Shown: piece by piece, positions 6,585-9,927 of the stretch | How the letters are laid out: each line of letters begins with the position of its first letter | Position numbering within the stretch: the stretch's first letter is position 1 | Translations under genes and position numbers: made by a program | The notes under the pieces: model-generated | The model's input: only the letters and a program-made list of their open reading frames with translations | Databases searched by the model: none | What the model was told of the DNA's origin: nothing | NCBI GenBank assembly: GCA_035567015.1 | Contig: DATMPQ010000283.1 | Coordinates: 1-9,927, forward strand | Reading direction: 5' to 3' | DNA: 9,927 bases | DNA from: AV133 sp035567015 | GTDB taxonomy: Bacteria > Verrucomicrobiota > Verrucomicrobiia > Chthoniobacterales > UBA10450

Positions 6585-6905
6585 TCAATAACCCAGGGCC
6601 TTTTTTCGCTCGAGGGCGGTGGGCAGGGGGTCCTTGCGGGCTGTAATTGCCGGTGCGCCCGAGTCTTTCAGCTGCCTGGACTGAACCGTGTTGAACTCGA
6701 CGTCTTTCGCGAATTCGGGCGGAAGGTCGTTCTCCTCATAGATGGCGTGCACCGGGCAGACGTCCACACATGCCATGCAATCAATGCAATCTTCCGGATG
6801 AATGACCACCTGGTTGTCCATTTCGTAGAAGCAGGCGACCGGACATACCTCTACACAGTCGGTGAATTTGCATCCGGTGCATTTATCGGTCACGATGTGG
6901 GGCAT
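6585..6905 (-). CDS. fdxA: 7Fe ferredoxin ([3Fe-4S][4Fe-4S]), FdxA/FdI type
   Basis: This 106-residue soluble electron carrier closely follows Azotobacter ferredoxin I. By analogy, Cys9, Cys17 and Cys50 would bind the [3Fe-4S] cluster, and Cys21, Cys40, Cys43 and Cys46 the [4Fe-4S] cluster. Cys12 and Cys25 correspond to non-ligand cysteines in that protein. The motifs CTGCKFTDCVEVCPV and CIDCMACVDVCPV show this arrangement, and the C-terminal extension with RKDPLPTA matches the long FdI form rather than the short 2[4Fe-4S] clostridial type. The start ATG (6905-6903) gives the conserved PHIVTDKC beginning; upstream is a GGATTGGGTG direct repeat and no Shine-Dalgarno. It lies 96 bp downstream of the symporter gene on the same strand and could share its transcript. 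The redox partner is not in the window. Confidence 0.93.
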   Translation of the reverse strand: MPHIVTDKCTGCKFTDCVEVCPVACFYEMDNQVVIHPEDCIDCMACVDVCPVHAIYEENDLPPEFAKDVEFNTVQSRQLKDSGAPAITARKDPLPTALERKKALGY

Positions 6906-6906
6906 G

Positions 6907-6931
6907 GGATTGGGTGGTTGAGGATTGGGTG
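6907..6931. repeat. 10-bp direct repeat in the ferredoxin leader
   Basis: GGATTGGGTG occurs at 6907-6916 and again at 6922-6931, a 15-bp period. It occupies the position where the ribosome-binding site of the minus-strand ferredoxin gene would be; on that strand it reads CACCCAATCC twice. It may be a regulatory site or a chance duplication. Confidence 0.45.
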
Positions 6932-7001
6932 AAAAGACTGCTGTTGACGCCTCAAGTAATTCAGTGATACCGGTCGGTCAATTCCTGTTTCAATATCGCC
7001 G

Positions 7002-8606
7002 CTAAGCCACACCTGGGTGACGCTCGCGGTCGGTGCGAAATAAAATCGCGACAAAAAACGTGACGATTGTGCCGAAACAAATCCACCAGGGAAATTCCAT
7101 GGCTGGAAGCCAGGCTGGCTTCACGTAAGCAACCTTGCCGAACAATCGCGCGATCGTATTTAGCAGATCGCTCAGAATCGTGACGACGACAAAGCCGGTA
7201 ATCATGGCGATGATGTTGCCGCGATTATTGCCGCGCGATTTTGTGAGCATGCCTGCCAGGAAAATGCCGAGCACAGAGCCGTAAGTGTAACCGTAGATTC
7301 CGAGCACGATCGGAATGATGCGCACGTTCGGCAGCACGATGACGAAATAGGATGTGGCCGATGCGACCACGATCATCAGGATCGAGAATCCGATTGTGGC
7401 CCAACGCACGGTGCGCAAGCTTTGTTCGCCGGTTGCGCCGGGATTGATGTAAGGCTCGTACCAATCGCGGGTGAAACTCGTGGCCAGGGCATTGATGGCG
7501 GTGCTAAGCGAACCCATGGCGGTGGCGAAGATTCCCGCGATCAACAGGCCGCGCAGGCCGATCGGCATTTCGTAGAGGATAAAATGGCAGAACGTTTCGT
7601 TAGGCGATTTCGGAAGGTTGGGATCGAAGTGTGTCTGGTAATAAACCCAGAGTAACAGGCCGATGCTCAAAAATGTGAGCGCGATCGGAATGTCGGCGAT
7701 TCCAGAAAGAATGAGCGAACGCCGGCTCCGCCGAATATCCACTGCCGTCAACATGCGTTGGACCATGTCCTGGTCCGTTCCGTGCGTGGCCATGGTGATG
7801 AATGTCGATCCGATGAGTCCGGCAAAAATCGTGTATTCGATTTCGAACATGCCCTTCCATTTGTCCCAACCGCTCTTGGCCGGATCGAGTCCGGTCGTGA
7901 TGATATCGGAGAGATGAAAACCGCCGTGGAGTTCTGCGATTTTGTGCCAGCCTCCCGGGATCGCGCTGTAAAGCAGACCAAGCGCAACGAGCGCGCTACC
8001 CATCATGATGGAAGCCTGGATGAAGTCGGTCCAAACCACCGCCTTGATTCCGCCGACGGTTGTGTAGATCGCGGTCAGAATCACGATCACGACTGTCGCG
8101 CTGATGTAGATAAGAAGAGTTTCAGTTTGTCCGGGTCTAGTGCCGCGAATCATTTCGTAAGCGAGCACGAGCGCAATCGCTGCGACGTAGAGCCGCGCGC
8201 CCGAAGCGAGCACGCGCGTGAACATGAAAACGGCGGAGGCAGCGTTCTTCGTGACCACACCAAACCGCGCGGTCAAATATTCGTAGATCGAGAAAACTTT
8301 GTAATCGTAGTACGGCTTGATGAAAATGAAGCTGACGAGAATGCGCGCCAGGATCGTTCCGAAGGCCAGCTGGATGTAAGTGTAATTCCGGAGCGCGAAA
8401 CCCTCGCCCGGCGTTCCGAAAAAAGTACCGGCGCTAGTTTCGGCGGCGATGATCGAAGCAAGCACGGCCCACCACGGAATCTGCCGAGCGCCGAGGGCGA
8501 AGTCTTTTAGGTTCTCCTCTTTCCGGCCCATGTAGAGGCCGATCGAAACGATGATGACAAAATAAAGGAGCAGAACCGTGCCATCGATGGCGAGCCGTGC
8601 ATCCAT
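7002..8606 (-). CDS. Sodium:solute symporter (SSS family)
   Basis: This 534-residue polytopic inner-membrane transporter would use the Na+ gradient to import a small organic solute. About 13 hydrophobic helices are visible. Family markers include AAETSAGTFFGTPGEGF in the second helix, TTVGGIKAVVWTDFIQ (SSS signature region), HGTDQDMVQRML, and GIFATAMGSLSTAINALATSF with the Ser/Thr residues that form the Na2 site in this fold. The start at 8606-8604 (MDARLAIDGTVLLLYFV) begins just before TM1. The frame stays open 65 codons further upstream, but that part is translated intergenic repeat (RPTSNTQRPTSN, SSFVTRHSSF) and is not coding. The C-terminus is short and charged (RTDRERHPGVA). The substrate cannot be read from sequence: sugars, amino acids and monocarboxylates are all carried by relatives. 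Ferredoxin follows on the same strand. Confidence 0.9.
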   Translation of the reverse strand: MDARLAIDGTVLLLYFVIIVSIGLYMGRKEENLKDFALGARQIPWWAVLASIIAAETSAGTFFGTPGEGFALRNYTYIQLAFGTILARILVSFIFIKPYYDYKVFSIYEYLTARFGVVTKNAASAVFMFTRVLASGARLYVAAIALVLAYEMIRGTRPGQTETLLIYISATVVIVILTAIYTTVGGIKAVVWTDFIQASIMMGSALVALGLLYSAIPGGWHKIAELHGGFHLSDIITTGLDPAKSGWDKWKGMFEIEYTIFAGLIGSTFITMATHGTDQDMVQRMLTAVDIRRSRRSLILSGIADIPIALTFLSIGLLLWVYYQTHFDPNLPKSPNETFCHFILYEMPIGLRGLLIAGIFATAMGSLSTAINALATSFTRDWYEPYINPGATGEQSLRTVRWATIGFSILMIVVASATSYFVIVLPNVRIIPIVLGIYGYTYGSVLGIFLAGMLTKSRGNNRGNIIAMITGFVVVTILSDLLNTIARLFGKVAYVKPAWLPAMEFPWWICFGTIVTFFVAILFRTDRERHPGVA

Positions 8607-8659
8607 GTCGATCTTAGGTGACAGAGAATCGCACGAGCGCCAACAGGATTTTCGTCGGA

Positions 8660-8712
8660 ATGACGAATGACGAGTGACGAATGACGAAGGAATGACGAAG
8701 CCAAAATGACGA
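8660..8712. repeat. Heptamer repeat tract A (RTGACGA)
   Basis: Four tandem units (ATGACGA, ATGACGA, GTGACGA, ATGACGA at 8660-8687) are followed by two spaced units at 8692-8698 and 8706-8712. The tract sits upstream of the minus-strand symporter start. Translated, such repeats give the SSFVTRHSSF-like peptides that appear in over-extended gene predictions. Confidence 0.85.
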
Positions 8713-8722
8713 AAAGGTTTTC

Positions 8723-8732
8723 GCGCTAGCGC
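8723..8732. repeat. 10-bp palindrome between the two repeat tracts
   Basis: GCGCTAGCGC is a perfect palindrome. It overlaps a small stem (AGCGC, loop AAC, GCGCT at 8728-8740) that runs into TTTT on the + strand. It lies between heptamer tracts A and B in the gap between divergent genes and could be part of a composite repeat unit. Confidence 0.45.
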
Positions 8733-8748
8733 AACGCGCTTTTCACGG

Positions 8749-8783
8749 TTGGACGTCGGACGTTGAGTGTTGGACGTTGGACG
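8749..8783. repeat. Heptamer repeat tract B (TTGGACG)
   Basis: Five consecutive units with an exact 7-bp period: TTGGACG, TCGGACG, TTGAGTG, TTGGACG, TTGGACG. The tract ends 7 bp before the chosen glycosylase start. On the minus strand it gives the RPTSN-type peptides. Its unit differs from tract A but has the same length. Confidence 0.88.
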
Positions 8784-8790
8784 TTTGCTT

Positions 8791-9666
8791 GTGCACATCA
8801 CAGAAATTCCCGCGCCCGATTTTGATCTCGCAATGACACTCGATTCCGGCCAGGTGTTTCATTGGGAAAAGATCGACCACGGATTTTACGGCACGATTGG
8901 AGATCGGCCGGCATATGCGGAACAGCGCGGCGATTCGTTGCGGGTAACAAAAGGATGCGCGGACTTGATCTGCAATTATTTCGCGCTCGATCATCCACTA
9001 GCGAAAATCTGCGCTTCGTTTCCAAACGATGCGTTGATGCAGGCGGCGCGCACTTATTGTCGTGGCCTGCGAATTATTCGGCAGCCGCGCTGGGAATGTC
9101 TCGCCACCTTCATCTGCTCGTCCATGAAACAGGTCGCGCATATTCGGCAAATCTCGCACGCCTTGCGGCGGCGCTTTGGGGAACAACGCAAGATCGACAA
9201 GGAGGAGTTGTACTCATTTCCTTCCGCGGAACGAATTGCCGGCAGATCGGAGAAGGATTTGCGCGAATGCGCGCTTGGGTATCGCGCGAAAAACTTGCTG
9301 GCGACAGCGGAGCTTGTTAGCTCGGGTGAAGCGAATCTCGAAGCATGGGTCGCGCTTTCCGATGCCGATCTTCGGGCAAAGCTTTGCGCGCTGCCCGGCG
9401 TGGGCGCGAAGGTTGCTAATTGTGTGATGCTTTTTGCCTACGAACGCCTGCGCGCCTTCCCGATCGACGTCTGGATCGAGCGCGTGTTGAGAGGAAAATA
9501 TTTCCCGCGGGCGCGAAAATTAACTGGACGACGCTTGCGCGCGTTTTCTGAAACCTATTTCGGAGAACATGGCGGCTACGCGCAGCAGTATCTCTTTCAT
9601 CATGCCCGTCATACGGATCGGCCGGAACGTCAACGGGGGCGCAATTTGTCAGCACCGCGCCGGTGA
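8791..9666 (+). CDS. 8-oxoguanine DNA glycosylase/AP lyase, OGG1 type (HhH-GPD)
   Basis: This 291-residue base-excision repair enzyme should remove 8-oxoguanine from DNA and nick the abasic site. The N-terminal OGG-like domain begins with TEIPAPDFDLAMTLDSGQVFHW, the typical opening of the family. The helix-hairpin-helix LPGVGAKVANCVMLFA carries catalytic Lys207, and Asp226 (FPIDVWIERVL) is 19 residues later, the same spacing as Lys249 and Asp268 in human OGG1. GYAQQYLFHHAR near the end is also characteristic. The start is uncertain: GTG at 8791 keeps the conserved N-terminus and has GGA 9 nt upstream inside the heptamer repeat. GTG at 8767 lies in the repeat, and ATG at 8833 would cut into the conserved domain. 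It is divergent from the symporter gene, with no partner repair gene nearby. Confidence 0.9.
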   Translation: MHITEIPAPDFDLAMTLDSGQVFHWEKIDHGFYGTIGDRPAYAEQRGDSLRVTKGCADLICNYFALDHPLAKICASFPNDALMQAARTYCRGLRIIRQPRWECLATFICSSMKQVAHIRQISHALRRRFGEQRKIDKEELYSFPSAERIAGRSEKDLRECALGYRAKNLLATAELVSSGEANLEAWVALSDADLRAKLCALPGVGAKVANCVMLFAYERLRAFPIDVWIERVLRGKYFPRARKLTGRRLRAFSETYFGEHGGYAQQYLFHHARHTDRPERQRGRNLSAPRR

Positions 9667-9739
9667 GATAATGTTCGCTTGCTCGAAATCTGAAAAACTC
9701 CGCCCTGACTTCCTTGCTCATCATTTATAAAGCGCTCTC

Positions 9740-9927
9740 ATGACGACGGCCGAGACCATGTTCGCCCAGCCGGGCGACGGAATGAGGGATCGAAAGCAGG
9801 AGACGCGAAAGGTTTTGTGGGCGTTCCTGGCGGCGCTCTTTATTCATCTGATCGTCGCCTATTCCCTCGCGAGTTGGGGCGGCATGTTTTCACCGGCTCT
9901 TCCGGTCTCGGAAAAGCCGGTCGAACT
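9740..9927 (+). CDS. N-terminus of a single-pass membrane protein, possibly TonB-like (3' truncated by window edge)
   Basis: The frame from the ATG at 9740 stays open for 62 codons to the end of the window. It shows a short charged cytoplasmic segment (about 1-23, MRDRKQETRK), one hydrophobic helix (about 25-46, VLWAFLAALFIHLIVAYSLA) and the beginning of a Pro-containing periplasmic part (SPALPVSEKPVEL). This inside-anchor-then-proline layout, including the His within the helix, recalls TonB energy transducers, but the diagnostic C-terminal domain is beyond the window. Other anchored periplasmic proteins would look the same here. No strong ribosome-binding site is seen in the 73-bp gap after the glycosylase gene. 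It is absent from a simple complete-gene list because it has no stop codon in the window. Confidence 0.6.
   Translation, partial: MTTAETMFAQPGDGMRDRKQETRKVLWAFLAALFIHLIVAYSLASWGGMFSPALPVSEKPVE

Noticed and set aside
7758..8510. 250-codon plus-strand open frame opposite the symporter gene
   Set aside because: It is antisense to conserved transporter sequence, highly charged and low in hydrophobic residues, and has no recognisable motif.
6585..8606. A dedicated ferredoxin-linked transport system (symporter plus ferredoxin)
   Set aside because: The two genes are only same-strand neighbours with a 96-bp gap; SSS symporters are driven by ion gradients and nothing in the sequence links them functionally.
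8660..8783. CRISPR array
   Set aside because: Units are 7 bp without spacers of constant length, and no cas genes are present.
8607..8801. N-terminal extension of the symporter reading frame
   Set aside because: The 65 extra codons are translated repeat tracts with no resemblance to SSS proteins; the conserved protein begins at MDARLAIDG.

Overview
The window is a chromosomal housekeeping segment of moderately high GC content. It most likely comes from a soil Verrucomicrobiota bacterium (Chthoniobacter/Udaeobacter-like). That assignment is an inference from overall gene style, a Thr-rich secreted protein, a lipoprotein with a 3D domain, and runs of 7-bp intergenic repeats that I associate with this phylum. 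No rRNA or other phylogenetic marker is present to confirm it.

Layout, left to right. (1) The 3' end of leuS overlaps mscL by 4 bp; MscL carries an extra C-terminal CxxC...CxxC zinc-ribbon-like tail. (2) A hairpin-rich intergenic stretch of about 180 bp follows. (3) Next come a lipoprotein with a 3D (triple-aspartate) domain and galE (UDP-glucose 4-epimerase), both on the + strand. (4) A strong inverted repeat, probably a bidirectional terminator, separates galE from a convergent minus-strand gene for a small exported Thr-rich protein. (5) Divergent from that gene are hisS and aspS, 2 nt apart, a compact synthetase operon. (6) Convergent with aspS is a minus-strand pair: a Na+/solute symporter (SSS family) followed by a 7Fe ferredoxin. 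(7) An intergenic segment holds two different 7-bp repeat tracts. (8) Last are an OGG1-type 8-oxoguanine DNA glycosylase on the + strand and the start of a gene for a protein with one N-terminal membrane anchor, TonB-like in appearance, cut off by the window end.

Functionally the window mixes translation (leuS, hisS, aspS), envelope and osmotic functions (mscL, 3D lipoprotein, galE), transport (SSS), electron transfer (ferredoxin) and oxidative DNA repair (glycosylase). There is no sign of a phage, plasmid, CRISPR array, defence system or biosynthetic cluster, and I do not see a new multi-gene system. The most interesting signals are small: an in-frame palindromic insertion of about 48 bp inside aspS, the two heptamer-repeat tracts that reach the start of the glycosylase gene, and residues in AspRS that suggest a non-discriminating enzyme.
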